Positions 42,873-54,477 are shown, counted from the stretch's first letter. The stretch: 64,000 nucleotides of DNA from Eledone cirrhosa (GCA_964016885.1 OZ024748.1:33055490-33119489); one strand, 5' to 3'. Program-made: numbers and translations. The notes: generated from the sequence alone by a model not told the origin.

Positions 42873-42999
42873 CTTTAGAGCAGTGGTCGCCAACCTTTCT
42901 AAAACCGAGGAACCCTCTAAATATTTGAATTCTTCACGGAACCTATACAATACAAAACTTTTAAAAAAAAATAATAAAGTATTTATTTATTTTAGTGTT

Positions 43000-44913
43000 T
43001 CATGCGTGTGTATGTAATCGAACACAGTGGCTTTTCTGTTGCTGCGCCTCATCAGTGAGTTTAGAAAATCGAGGTTCAACACTAGTTAATGCCAGTCTCA
43101 TACACTCGTCAATTGCTGACAGTTTATTCCTCTTCTTTGTGCAGATTTCCACCAACTGCGAAAACCCTTTTTCGCACAAATAGCTAGATGGGAATAAAGT
43201 CAAATACTTCAATGCAAGTTGGCTGATTTCATTAAACTCCCCAATCAAGAATAAGTCGATCCATAGTTCTTTCTTTCTGCTTTCGAATATCACTTTCAGA
43301 TCTTCGTTTGAATTCAAATCCATCAACTGATGTAAGCATTGGGCAGGTAGTAAATCTTTACAATTTTCAGCGTCATTTTCTGACACTAACTGCTCGATCT
43401 CGGTGAACGGGTTTTTTATCCATAAATTTCCGCTAACAATATCTTTTTCTATCAAGTCAAAATAATCTGAAAAACCTGTGGAAAGCACATTTAAACGAGA
43501 AAGAATAATCTTCTTTAGATTGCTGGAGTCAAAATTTTCTCTCTTTTTAAGCTCTATTTCAAGGTTTGAAAGCAATTGTCCGATTCAATTCTTTTTAGAA
43601 AGATGTTTAATTTTGATTGAAAATATGTAATACAATTGATTGAAGTAATAATATCTGCATTGTTACCCTGAAGACACTTATTTAGTTTGTTCAGTTCATC
43701 AAAAATGTCTACTAAATAAGCGAGTTGCACATTCCATTCATTGGTTTCTAATACACTTGCTCTTTCATCATTCTGTTTTTTTAGAAAAACTATTATTTCT
43801 TCTCTCAGTTCAAAAACTCTCTTCATAGCATCCCCAAAAGACAGCCAACGCACATCATTGTTCAATAAAAATCTATTATAATTACTTATAGAAGATTCAC
43901 AAATAGATTCAAACATTCTAGAATTTTTTGCTCTTGCATGGATCAAATTGATAATTTTGACAATGTCTTTCAGCTGGTCATTTAATATTTGAGCATCTCT
44001 GTCTTTGAATTTTTTTTAACACAAAACCTCTCGATAAATAATACAATGATTTGAAATACAATTTGGGGTCTGTTCTTTAATTTTTGCAATCAAACCAGAA
44101 TTTTTACCAGTCATTGCAGCTGCTCCATCTGTTGTTATTGAAGTCAACTTGCTCCAAGATACACCATTTAAAAAAAAATACTCTTCAATTTTATTGAATA
44201 TACCTTGACCTTTAGTTGTGATGTCTAATGCCAGACAAAACAAATACTCTTCTACTAATTCTTTTTTATCAAGGTCTACAAACCGTACATAGCTAATTAA
44301 TTGAGCCTTGTTATTAATATCCGTAGTTTCGTCCACTTGCAGTCCAAAACATGGGCTTTTCTTTAGTGCAGTTAGTATCTGATTTTCTATATCAGAAGAA
44401 ATATCAATTATCCCTCTTTTTACGGTATTTGCTGACAATGGTAACTGGCTTAATTTTTCTTTGTCTACTGCAGCTTTCAAAAAGATTCCCTGGAGCAATT
44501 TTTATACTTGGCAGAATTAACTGTTCTCCTAATGTAAATGGTTTCTTGTTTTTACCAATCAAATGTGAAATCTCAAAAGATGTTCTTGTTAAAGCTTTAT
44601 TTCTATCTGACTTTTTACAAAACAAGTCATACATATTAGCTTGTGATTTTTTTATGTTGTTTTTCAGCGAAGTAAAGTATTCCAGTGACTTGTTTTTATC
44701 ATTGGTGTGATTAGTATCAATGTGTCTTTTAAGTTTTGCAGGATTTAAACAGCTATTTGATAGAACTTTTGAACATGGCAAACACATGGGCTGATCTGGT
44801 GTATCTTTTTTAGTGTCAGCAGCTTTTTGAAATCCATATCTAACATAATCATCACACCACTGTCTAACCTTACTGCTGGTATCTAACTTCAGCTTCTTTG
44901 CAGTAGACATCAT
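43000..44913 (-). pseudogene. hAT transposase with BED finger, few lesions
   Basis: ATG at 44913, then VRQWCDDYVRYGF. BED-type finger CLPCSKVLSNSC, then HIDTNH (about residues 43-70). After a frameshift near 44480: LQVDETTDINNKAQLISYV (first catalytic Asp region), TTDGAAAMTGKNSGL and a TAA after REVLC near 44016. It continues with FKDRDAQIL, NNDVRWLSFGDAMKRVFEL, a frameshift near 43560, and ending in CEKGFSQLVEICTKKRNKLS (hAT dimerisation region). Similar to proteins annotated as ZBED5, SCAND3 or FAM200-like. Three lesions make it inactive; otherwise near full length. Confidence 0.85.
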
Positions 44914-44919
44914 ATCAAT

Positions 44920-46190
44920 GTTATTTATCTACAGTTAACATTTTTAATATGACATTAATAAACAAGAGAAATTAACAGTTTTTTTAATTACAAAAAGTAC
45001 TTAGATTATCTTTAATTTTAGATATTTGGAAAAACTTAACTAGTTAAAAAAAAATTTTAATTTCTCCATTTTAGGATGGCAAACATATTATTTAAAGTCT
45101 TATGATAATATTAAAATATTAGGGGTTACTGAAAAAGGTGCAAATTTATGAACAACAAAGAAATTTTTTTCAGAGTCGAGCACTTCCTGCATATACTACT
45201 TTAGGGTCGTATTAAATATTATTGGTAATGTAAATATATTTAAATATCCGCCATACTAAAAGGTGCAAAAAATGCAAATCAGCTGATAGTGTAGATGTGA
45301 CGATGGTATTGGAAATTAATTTAGATATCTTCTATCTATTTTGACTCAAAGTTAGATATAATATAAGAAGGCTTTAGGCTGCGTTAAACATATATTAGAT
45401 TGGAACAAATAAAGTTTAGTCAAATGTTTGTGGACATATATATTTATTGTATAAAGTAATTTCTCAATTGTGAATGCAGATGTCATCAAATGAATACATA
45501 ATTGTGTGGCAAAGTTTATAGTGTATGCATGGAATACAAAATTACCTTTGTTAGTAGTCGAAATTTTACAGGCGTTATATTTTCTGTGCAAAGTACAACA
45601 GAATGTAACGTGTTCTTATTTAGAATTGTCTGTGGAACTGGATGCATGTTGAAAACGACTAGTAAGCGAGTTCACTCAGTGAGGAAACTTTAGACGACTT
45701 TAAAGCTTTTGTGAGGGCAGCAGATTAAAACGTGTTCTCTATTGAAAACATTCTACTGAACTTACGTTATGAGAACAGCGAACTGACCCTGTCTCTTGGC
45801 TGAGAGACCTCGCTGAACTGAAGTTTTCAGTTTAAAGTTATGCTGTCATCGACCAACATTTACTTGTTCGTGATTGGTCAATTTCTAAGTTCAATTAGTG
45901 TATTATCAGTAGTAGTCAAATTCTCGGAATTCAGAAAACTATGTCTTTCCAAGAATTGATGTGAAATTGAAAGTATTCAATTTCCACGAATCTCAGAACA
46001 GTGTTTTTCTGCTAATTCAAGTGAGAAACTGAAAGTAGTGTTTTCCACGAATTGGAGTGGAGAACCTGTGTACACTACAATAGTAGTTGTTCATTTATAC
46101 ATTGCACTTTTGGCATTTTCTTTGCACCTTTTTCAGAAAACCCAAAATATTAATGGTAATGTAAATATTTATTTTTTTAAGGAACCCAGA
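44920..46190. other. hAT 5' non-coding part
   Basis: AT-rich sequence between the transposase start and the right end. Short open frames (45352-45591, 45502-45693) have no signature. Confidence 0.6.
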
Positions 46191-46242
46191 GTTTGTTTTA
46201 CGGAACCCCAAGGTTCTGCGGAACCCATGTTGGCGACCACTG

Positions 46243-46985
46243 CTTTAGAACTCTGTTTAATGCGTCCAGAGCTCCCTTATGGGCCATGGTACACTCATCC
46301 CACACAATGAGCTGACATCGTTTTAGGACTTGGCCTTGGTCGGAGGTCTTACTGATGCTGCAAGTAGGGGTTTCTGACGTTAAGTTGAGAGGCAATTTAA
46401 AACTGGAGTGTGCGGTCCTGCCACCGGGCAACAAAGTGGCAGCAATTCTAGAAGAGGCAACAGCAACTGCAATGTCCTTGTGCATCCTGACTTTTGCAAG
46501 GAGGAGTCTCATTAAAAATGTTTTGCCCGTCCCTGCAGGAGCATCCAGAAAGAACATACCTCCTTTTCTATGGCGCACATGGTCGGCAACAATGGTGTAA
46601 GCACGACGTTGGTCCGGAAGAAGTTGAGGTTCAGTTTCAAGAACGTAGTTGGTAAGAGCATCGACGTCGTAGGACATTTCTCGGAGAAGAGCTGTAGGAA
46701 GTACGTTTGACCCTGTACAGATTGTTTGGGGCAAACCATATGAGGGCAAATCATTTCCGTTGAGTGATGCAACTCTATCCTCTATGTCTATCAACGCTAG
46801 ATTGAAGACTTCGTTGCTGGTACGTTCCATCTCAGGGTATTGCACTTGAGCCTGACATTTGTAGTCCTCGGATAAGTCATCTCTATACCTGAGCCACAAA
46901 GAGATAGGATTACTCAGTTCGCAAGTATGCAGCAGTACTGCAAATAGAGCTCGTAGGCACATGCGCGATTGAGATGCAACAGCTT
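46243..46985 (-). pseudogene. Helitron helicase, N-terminal part
   Basis: RYRDDLSEDYKCQAQ, LLPDQRRAYTIVADHV, LDAPAGTGKTFLMRLLL (Walker A), IAATLLPGGRTAHSSFKLPL and LIVWDECTMAHKGALDALNR (Walker B), ending where the hAT element begins. Motif order matches PIF1-type helicases of Helitrons. Confidence 0.88.
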
Positions 46986-46999
46986 CGAATAAAGTGGCA

Positions 47000-49690
47000 T
47001 ACTACTGTGCACTGTCTTCTAGCAGGCCGCGCTTGAAGCAAGCTTCCCTGTAAGTGCTGCACATGGAACCGTCGGCAGTTCTAAGGTCATGAAAGGACTG
47101 GGGTCCTCTTACCTCATGTAGCAGTAGACGGAGATAGAAGCACTCATGCTGGTTCGGGTGCACTCTGTAAACTCTCCCTGGGCAACTGTCAAACTTTATG
47201 CCAGGATGTCCATCAACAGGCTGACCTGCCTTTCTGCGAACCCATTGTTGTTTATTCCATGTGTAATAGGACGACACCTGAGGATACAGCAGGGTTTGAG
47301 CAAATGAATCGACCTGACAAAATTTGAAGAATGCAGTGAGGGTGGTTTCCCTTGATTCCTCCACCATTTGAGCAGCATTAACGTCAGTGAAGTACACCCT
47401 TTGACCGTTCTCAAGGTGGACTGTGAGATATTCAATTGCAGGGTGCCTTTGGTGTATAGGGAAGCCGAAAATACGCCAGAAAGCCTCGTTGCTGCTGATG
47501 TAACGGCCAACTTTGTATTGCGTGACCTCATCACGGCTGTTGTCCTGCTGAAGACCGAACATAGCAGCGTCTGAACCCTTATTCACATATTTACATATGT
47601 ACTTGATTGACTTGACGGAATTACAGAACTCGACATTGATGTGAGCACTGACGTTCTTGGAAAGAAATGGGGAGTATGGCACTATCCATCTGTTGTCGAC
47701 CTCGTTCTGTCCAACTGTTGCTGTAAAACCATCGTCTCCGGGTTGGAGTCGCCTGTACAGTGGGTATCCGTCAACGCCAGTCTGGGTTTCTTGGAGGAAC
47801 TTTCGGGGAAATCCTTTGCTGCTGACATTGTCGTTCAAGCAGGGTGAGCTTAAATTGAAACCCGCCCACATGGACCATGGACCATGTTTGTCTTCACTAT
47901 GACATAGAGGTCTTTGTCTATAGACGGATCGGGAAACTCTGCGGAGATGATGCTGTCAATGTCATTTGAAGATATTTTTGTTGACAGCCAAAATGAGGGC
48001 GTGCGGTAGGCCCCTCTTCTGCCACTCTACGGTGTACATGTCGCACTTTACTGGGCCAAAAACTTGCCCTCACTTGATGAGCTCCATAAGATTGACTCGG
48101 GCCAGGAGGTCATGCTCGTCTTTGGCCTGTTGCCCTTGGAACAGTTCTGCCCCGATCCCCTTCCACTTTGGATTGCAAGTGAATGTGATGTAGGGCATAG
48201 CATCCTGCGTTCTTTCGTGCATGTAGCGCGGACTTCTGGTGAAGGTGAAGGGGAGAATGCAGACTTTTCCTACGCTGCTGGGAGCTGCGTAATTGTTGAT
48301 GGCATCTCGGAGATGGATGTAGCTCTCAGACTGCAGTTGTTTTGGTGTCACTGTGTGAAACTCAGTCTCTCCGATTCCATTTTTGCGCACATATCAACGG
48401 CGAATTGCTGAAGTAGGTCTCTTGACTGGTGCAGGTGATTGAAGGAATCGTGGCGAACCATGAAGCGGTAGGAGTAGAAATCCATGCATGAAACTGGTTT
48501 TTTGACGGAGTGTTGAGGGTTTACTGGATTATGCAGGGGAATTCCGTACTGATAGCTGTCCTCACCATTTACAAAGAGAAGTGGATACTGGAGCACATCA
48601 TAACACCTATGTGTTTCGCTGATTCGCTGAAGAGTGCTATCTCGACGCTTGAGGACAATGTTTCGTGTATTATGCTGACCCCCATGCATAAGTACAGCGA
48701 TTTCATTGCATGCAGGATAATTGTACCGACCCGGATGCTCCCCAGATGGCATTTTCGAGGCATCAATTACCACAATAAAATTGGCTGTGGTATCTGCTTC
48801 CAAGGCATACTTGAAGCTAATGACAGCTGTTCTTTGTGTGCAGAATGTCTTGCAGTTTCCTTATAAGCTCGACGTTGGTACCAGGTGAAATGGAGTTCCT
48901 CGTGGCTGCCTGCTCGTTGACATTCCCAACAAAGTACAGCTGAAGAAATTGAGGTTCTTGATTGGCGGCTGGTTGGAGGGATCCGATTCTATGGTACACC
49001 TGACCTTGCACCTTAAATGTGGGCATAAATCTGCCTTCCTTGACAATGTTCACCCCGAAAGATGTCATTTGGAAAGCACAGTTATACCGCCGGATGTAAG
49101 TCAGGAAATGCCGTGACTCCGCATACTGCCTGAATATAGGAGTTTCAACGGTTGTGGTGGATCCTCCAGGGGACGTAATTTTACTTTTTTCCATTTGCGC
49201 AACACAAACCAGGTGTTTCTCCGGGCCACTTTTTTGCATTGCAGAAAGAGCACGTCTTTGACATACTCCTAATTTGCATGTCTGTAATCAAAGTCAGGGT
49301 TGTACTCGAATGCTTTTAAGGACCATCGTGAGCAACATGGCCTTGAAATACCTTGCCCAAAGGCCCTTCGTTGAGCATTACATTGTTATCGAATGTCTCG
49401 TTCTTGCGAGGTCTGTGTAGCTCGCGCAGCAGCAGTATTCGCAGCATCCGTACTCCGACGTCTTTTACGCTGGTCTTCCATCTCGGCAGCTCATGCAACA
49501 GAAGTTGATGCGGCCTTAGCGGTTCAGCGAATGGTTCGTTGGTTGTCTGTTTCAAGTGCTCTTCTGGAGGTAGCACGTTTAGCATCCTGCGACCATCGAA
49601 TAGCAGATTCCACTGACGATCCGTTTGCCCGCCCTGTTCTTGTTGTTGCTTTTTCGGCCAATGGAGTATCTCTTCCTTCGAGGCATGACC
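47000..49690 (-). pseudogene. Helitron Rep region (HUH nuclease) in several frames
   Basis: Start MPRRKRYSIGRKSNNKNRAG at about 49688. Upstream domain pieces: 48817-49239 (FRQYAESRHFLTYIRRYN, QVYHRIGSL) and 48348-48803. The Rep core follows: MPYITFTCNPKWKGIGAEL, FGPVKCDMYTVEWQKRGLPH, then ALIL where HUH nucleases have HxH. The Tyr motif is IKYICKYVNKG (about 47580-47610). The C-terminal link to the helicase has HPGIKFDSCPGRVYRV. Several frameshifts and stops (for example near 47950 and 48060). Confidence 0.8.
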
Positions 49691-50394
49691 TAAGAGCAGG
49701 ACGAAGTACACTCACAGGTAGAGTAAGGATTAAACTCGTCGGTGAATTAAAATCCGACGCATGTGATTTCCAACGGTTGACTATGTAATTACTAAGCCAT
49801 GAGTGCCGTCTTAACCGGGGTATGGATAGGGAGAGGGATAACAGTAAGAGAGGCAGTTGGAATGGGTGTAAGTTAGTGAATATGTTGTCACTGAAAAAAT
49901 GGCGTAAGTGAAACGCCACACGCACGTACACACACACGAGCACGCGCACACACAATCACACATGTTAATTAGTTATAGCTTTCCTTCCCCTCTGCCACTG
50001 TCATGTATCAAACACAGCGTCTCTCTCTGCCACTATCCCTCTCTTTTAGTCTGTGTGATTCTTTCACTGTCACTCTTTCTCTTTATAACTCACTCACATT
50101 TCTCCCCTCTATTGAAAAACGCTGTGACGAATGGGGAGATGGAGGAGGAGGGGTAAAGAGCCACTTCATCACTTCGCCTCTCCGTTTCTTTCTCTCCCCT
50201 TTCACTCCCTCATTATGTACATACATTGGCCACTTCACTAATTCGATCCCTAGGACTAAATAATTTGAAAATGTTTTTGCTCAAAACACTCACAGGGCCA
50301 TACGTATTACATGTGTAAAATTTGAAAAAAAACGGTTGGGTAGTTCTCGAGTTTTAGGGAAACAAATACACAGACATTCTTTGTTTTATATAGA
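49691..50394 (-). other. Helitron 5' UTR and 5' terminus
   Basis: Contains CA-repeats (49920-49965) and CTCTCT-rich stretches. The last 100 bp carry the conserved 5' end TCTATATAAAACAAAGAATG. No gene. Confidence 0.8.
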
Positions 50395-50433
50395 TAATAT
50401 ATATTGTACACAGTGTATATATAATAATATATG

Positions 50434-50708
50434 TCGAGGCACGTGGCCTAGTGGTAAGAGTGTTGGACTTACGATGATAATGTTGTAGACTCGATTGCTG
50501 GGTTCGTGTTGTGTTCTTGAGCAAAACACTTCATTTCACGTTGCTCCAGTATACTAAGCTGAAAATGAGTACCAGCAATAGCTGGAGGTTTAACTCTGCG
50601 ATGGACTGGTGTGCTGTCCAGGGGGGAGTCTTGTACTCTCAGTCGCTTCACGCCATGAAACCGGGATAAGCACCGGCCAAATGAGCCTTCGGGCTTAAGA
50701 CGGACTTT
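50434..50708 (+). mobile_element. SINE-2 copy, long 3' form
   Basis: CACGTGGCCTAGTGGTAAGAG, GTTCTTGAGCAAAACACTTC, TTTCACGTTGCTCCAG, then CGATGGACTGGTGTGCTGTC and GAGCCTTCGGGCTTAAGACG. Same family as 38808 but with a longer, probably fuller 3' end. Confidence 0.85.
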
Positions 50709-50709
50709 A

Positions 50710-50836
50710 GATATATATATGTTGTGATGTCACTGGTGCCAAGCTGTATCAGCCATTACCTTTCCCTTGGACAACATATATAGTGTATAATATATATATA
50801 ATATATATATAATGTATATATTGTACACACTGTATA
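50710..50836. repeat. TA-rich satellite unit
   Basis: GTTGTGATGTCACTGGTGCC and AAGCTGTATCAGCCATTACC followed by TA repeats, as at 38957-39275. Confidence 0.75.
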
Positions 50837-50837
50837 T

Positions 50838-51045
50838 CATCATCATCATCATCATCATTTCATTTTACGTCCGCTTTTCCCTGCTTGCAAGGGTGGGACG
50901 GGAACTGATTCTGGCTTGATTTCTACAGCTGGATGCCATTCCTAACACCAATCTCATTTACAGTGAGTGCTGGGTGCTTTTTTGCCGTGGCACCTACACG
51001 TCCACTTTGCAGTGGAATGATAGGGACCTCAGTTGCTATCATCTC
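50838..51045 (-). mobile_element. RTE 3' UTR fragment
   Basis: CATCATCATCATTTCATTTT, ACGTCCGCTTTTCCCTGC, then CTTTGCAGTGGAATGATAGG. An RTE tail of the 12.2-kb type joined to RTE-G type 3' UTR sequence. Confidence 0.75.
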
Positions 51046-51049
51046 ATTT

Positions 51050-51165
51050 CTACAGCTGAGTAAAGTGGAGCAATGTGAAACAACAGATTACCCGGTTTGA
51101 GAATTGAACTCACAACCTTTCGATTGTAAGGCCAAAGCTCTAACCACTAAGCCATGTGCCTAGTG
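51050..51165 (-). mobile_element. SINE-2 5' half
   Basis: Reverse complement of CTTAGTGGTTAGAGCTTTGG and GTGAGTTCAATTCTCAAACC, ending at TACAGCTGAGTAAAGTGG. Truncated on its 3' side. Confidence 0.85.
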
Positions 51166-51169
51166 TATA

Positions 51170-51390
51170 TATATGTTGTGATGTCACTGGTGCCAAGCTG
51201 TATCAGCCATTGCCTTTCCCTTGTACAACATATATAGTGTATATATATATAGTTTATATATATATTGTGATGTCACTGGTACCAAGCTGTATCAGCCATT
51301 ACCTTTCCCATGTATAACATATATAGTGTAAAATATATACCGTAGATATAATATATATAATATATATATATAGTGTATATATACTGTATA
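51170..51390. repeat. TA-rich satellite units, two copies
   Basis: Two further CACTGGTGCC or CACTGGTACC and AAGCTGTATCAGCCATT blocks about 95 bp apart, separated by TA repeats. Confidence 0.75.
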
Positions 51391-51391
51391 T

Positions 51392-51615
51392 AGTGAGGCT
51401 GAGTGGTTAGAAAATTGGATTCACAATCTTGAGGTTGTGAGTTCGATTCCCAGGCCAGGTAATACGTTATGTCCTTGAGCAAGACACTTTATTTCACGTT
51501 GCTCCTTCTACCTAGAGTTGCGACCGATAGATAGTATTAGCAACTGGAAAGACCGACGGAAACATTGTTTCCTCGGTCCGATTTGATGAAAGTCAATCGA
51601 TCCTTCTTATTATTA
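51392..51615 (+). mobile_element. SINE-2 copy
   Basis: GGCTGAGTGGTTAGAAAATT, GTGAGTTCGATTCCCAGG and TTATGTCCTTGAGCAAGACA, ending GAAAGTCAATCGATCC. Same 3' variant as 31762-31972. Confidence 0.88.
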
Positions 51616-51634
51616 TTTAAATATACTGTACACA

Positions 51635-51976
<342 letters not shown>

Positions 51977-52118
51977 ATATTAGAAAGTGAGGGTTTTTTT
52001 TACAAATTGAAAAATAACCGAGGTGTCCTATACGAGTGAAAGTATAAAGAAAAAGAGATGAAATCGAAAATGCAACTGGAGTCTTATTTTTAAAAAATAT
52101 ATATATATTTATTTGGTT

Positions 52119-52156
52119 CCTTTACCGGTTTCGCAGTTCTTCTGCTTTTCAAAAGG
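52119..52156 (-). ncRNA. Hammerhead-like motif, left palindrome arm
   Basis: Mirror image of 52227-52264 on the minus strand, with the same core changes, the same stem II and the same ACCGGT stem III. Confidence 0.5.
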
Positions 52157-52226
52157 TGAGTTGAGATGGAGGGTCTGTGGTTTTTCTCAGATGTGAGAAA
52201 AACCACAGACCCTCCATCTCAACTCA

Positions 52227-52264
52227 CCTTTTGAAAAGCAGAAGAACTGCGAAACCGGTAAAGG
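52227..52264 (+). ncRNA. Hammerhead-like motif with altered 3-8 core pair (right palindrome arm)
   Basis: Stem I CCTT (52227-52230) with AAGG (52261-52264). Core TTGAAAA where CTGANGA is expected. Stem II GCAG/CTGC with a five-base loop AAGAA. GAAA (52251-52254). Palindromic stem III ACCGGT (52254-52259). Cleavage residue A52260. Core positions 3 and 8 are changed together (C to T, G to A). They pair with each other in the active hammerhead, so the change is compensatory in form. Confidence 0.5.
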
Positions 52265-52349
52265 AACCAAATAAATATATATATTTTTTTTAAAAATAAG
52301 ACTCGAGTTGCATTTTCGATTTCATCTCTTTTTCTTTATATATATATAT

Positions 52350-52615
52350 ATAGTATATATGTTGTGATGTTACTAGTGCCAAGCTGTATCAGCCATTGCC
52401 TCTTTCTCTTGGACATCATATATAGTGTATATATATATTCTACATAGAGTATATATAATACATATATAGTGTATTATATATACTCTACATAGAGTATATA
52501 ATACATATATAATGTATATATATATATTCTACATAGAGTATATATAATACATATATAGTGTATATATATGTTCTACATAGAGTATATATAATACATATAT
52601 AGTGTATATTATATA
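52350..52615. repeat. TA-rich satellite with TTCTACATAGAGTATATA units
   Basis: One AAGCTGTATCAGCCATTGCC unit, then four copies of CTACATAGAGTATATAATAC-like repeats of about 55 bp. Confidence 0.75.
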
Positions 52616-53345
52616 TAGAGTTATAAACTAAAATAGTCTTTTACAATTAATTAGCTCAAAGAAAGTAATATTTCTGAGCCGTGTAATACAAATGAATATA
52701 TGATAGGGATAAACACTGATACAAGTATACATGTGTTTGTATTGCAAATGACCAAGTTAGCTAGATTGAAAAATACTAATTAAAATAATACAGTTTACCT
52801 GTCTCGATTTAAAATAATAAATCAATAAAAACAAAACTATATTGGCAAAAGCCGTGATACCTGGACAAATTTAAATTTCAAACTTCAAATTTGTTTCACA
52901 ACGATTAAGTGAAAGTTCCTATTTCTGTGCTCTTCTGCAGGTATCCAGAAATTGGTAAGTTTCACTTCAAAATACTCATGAAGACTGAGAGATATGTGTT
53001 TTTTAACGCACATGTGTCACAGCGTCTAACGCGTCCTATATTCGTGCCGCTAAAAATAGCAGCCGGTTTTATAGAACTGAAATTAGCTCAACGGATGGAG
53101 CCGTAAATATTATATAGAGAGTTATAAACTCAAATAGTCTTTTACAATTAATTAGCTGAAAGAAAGGAATATTTCAATCTAGCTAACTTGGTCATTTGCA
53201 ATACGAACACATGTATACTCGTATCAGTGTTTATCCCTATCATATATTCATTTGTATTACACGGCTCAGAAATATTCCTTTCTTTGAGCTAATTGGTCAT
53301 TTGAAATACGAACACATGTAAACTCGTATCTGTGTTTATCCCTAT
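52615..53345. repeat. Composite repeat with direct and inverted internal copies
   Basis: GAGTTATAAACT followed by AAATAGTCTTTTACAATTA occurs at 52618 and 53117 (direct). AATACAAATGAATATATGAT to GCAAATGACCAAGTTAGCTA at 52686-52761 reappears in reverse complement at 53188-53262. A third, shorter inverted piece follows at 53296-53345. The middle (52900-53100) is unique. Unclassified element with partial palindromic structure. Confidence 0.6.
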
Positions 53346-53394
53346 CATATATTCATTTGTATATACAGTATATATACATATTGTACACAGTTGG

Positions 53395-53862
53395 TGCTAC
53401 TGGTCACCAGTTGGTGCTACTGGTAACATGTATCCCAGTACAACCTGTCTCATGGTTGAGTCGTTGGCGACTAAACTGGCAACCCCACCAAGGTTTCTTG
53501 GTGAGGAGGGTGACTTTGGACATTCTGCAGGACTAAAAACAGAACTTGTCAAAGGGCAAAGGACCTCTTAAGAGTCAATGGCCATCCAAAATCACCGGGA
53601 GAGATGACCCCTTAGCCTTTGTCAAGGCAGAATTCTAAGAGAAGGAAAACTCTGATATAACACCTGCAACCCTGATGGTATCCAATGATGTTGACTTGTT
53701 CTTCTTTTTGGTAAATATCATCTTGGTCAAGAGAGTGGGACTGGCTTTGTGCAGTGCCTTTGCTCACTATAAAAGCTTCACGGCACAGGCATTGCTTTAT
53801 ATCTGGAGATTTCTCTGCACTTGTCGTCACATGGTACCATGGGCCCAGCACTATGTGACAAT
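53395..53862 (+). repeat. D-repeat copy 2, fused to PLE-A3
   Basis: Reverse complement of 2541-3000 (GTATCCAATGATGTTGACTT, CTTCACGGCACAGGCATTGC). Contains the CACTATAAAAGC box on the plus strand. At about 53862-53868 it passes directly into PLE-A3 coding sequence. Confidence 0.75.
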
Positions 53863-53867
53863 AATTG

Positions 53868-54220
53868 TAACTGTAAAACTAGAAACGTAGTCTATAGCAT
53901 AAGATGTACAGAGGGTACTTGCAGAAACATGACAACAACATACATAGACGAGACAGCTCGTAGCATAGGTGAAAGGATAGACCAACACTGGGGGGAACTA
54001 AAAGGACGAAAAAAATGGGTCAGTACTATACGAACATGCCAGACAACAACACGACGGTAACATAGACAACATAGAAATTAGAATAATATCTAAACATAGA
54101 AATGACCCAGCAAATAAGAGAGGCCAGTGAAATAGAACTTAGAAGGCCAAGGCTAAACAGAAAGAATGAATGGAATAACAACAACACCCAAACAAACAAC
54201 ACTGACCTAAGAGAAGTATA
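53868..54220 (+). pseudogene. GIY-YIG nuclease fragment of PLE-A3
   Basis: NCKTRNVVYSIRCTEGTCRN, then TTTYIDETARSIGERIDQHW. The YIG glycine of the nuclease motif is replaced by Asp. The HWGELKGRK frame, broken in A1, is intact here, but an A-run of one extra base shifts the frame at about 54017. A1 and A3 therefore carry different lesions. Confidence 0.8.
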
Positions 54221-54477
54221 AATAAATAGATAAATATATAAATAAATACATACACAAGCACAATAACAACAAACACATATAAACACACACTAGTAAAGAT
54301 AGAATAGATTAACCAATACACAGTCACCCAATCACGAACACACATCAAACAAAACACTATACACACACGCAAACGCATGCGCAAAGAAGACAAAATAAAA
54401 TAAACAAATAAATAAATATATAAACAGACTAAATAAAGATGGCGTAGAAAATACAATGTAACGGGAGGAAACAATAG

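Larger units (their letters stand above)
42881..46242 (-). mobile_element. hAT transposon (ZBED/SCAND3-like transposase), both ends present
   Basis: Ends are inverted: CAGTGGTCGCCAAC at 42881 and its complement GTTGGCGACCACTG ending at 46242. The flanks are CTTTAGAG (42873-42880) and CTTTAGAA (46243-46250), an 8-bp duplication with one change. 3362 bp. Removing it rejoins the Helitron helicase reading frame region. Confidence 0.93.
41885..50394 (-). mobile_element. Helitron (rolling-circle transposon), decayed, carrying an hAT insertion
   Basis: The minus-strand 5' terminus is at 50394 with TCTATATAAAACAAAGAATG, preceded by A as expected for insertion between A and T. Then CTCGAGAACTACCCAACC, a 5' UTR to about 49690, a Rep-helicase protein in pieces (49688-46243) and the helicase C-terminus (42875-41885). 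The hAT element lies at 42881-46242. The stated end is the last coding sequence; the true 3' terminus is probably near 41.25-41.6 kb. Confidence 0.85.
52043..52340. repeat. 298-bp near-perfect palindrome
   Basis: Arms of about 140 bp. The centre TTTTTCTCAGATGTGAGAAAAA lies near 52191. Each arm contains GGTTCCTTTACCGGTTTCGC or its complement, which includes a hammerhead-like fold. The arms differ in the AT-run length and one C (GACTCGAG versus CTGGAGTC), so they have diverged slightly. Confidence 0.92.

Noticed and set aside
43000..44913. Domesticated host ZBED-like gene
   Set aside because: Intact transposon ends, a target duplication and three reading-frame lesions indicate an hAT transposase pseudogene rather than a selected host gene.
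47368..48866. Plus-strand open frames opposite the Helitron Rep
   Set aside because: They are antisense shadows; all recognisable motifs are on the minus strand.
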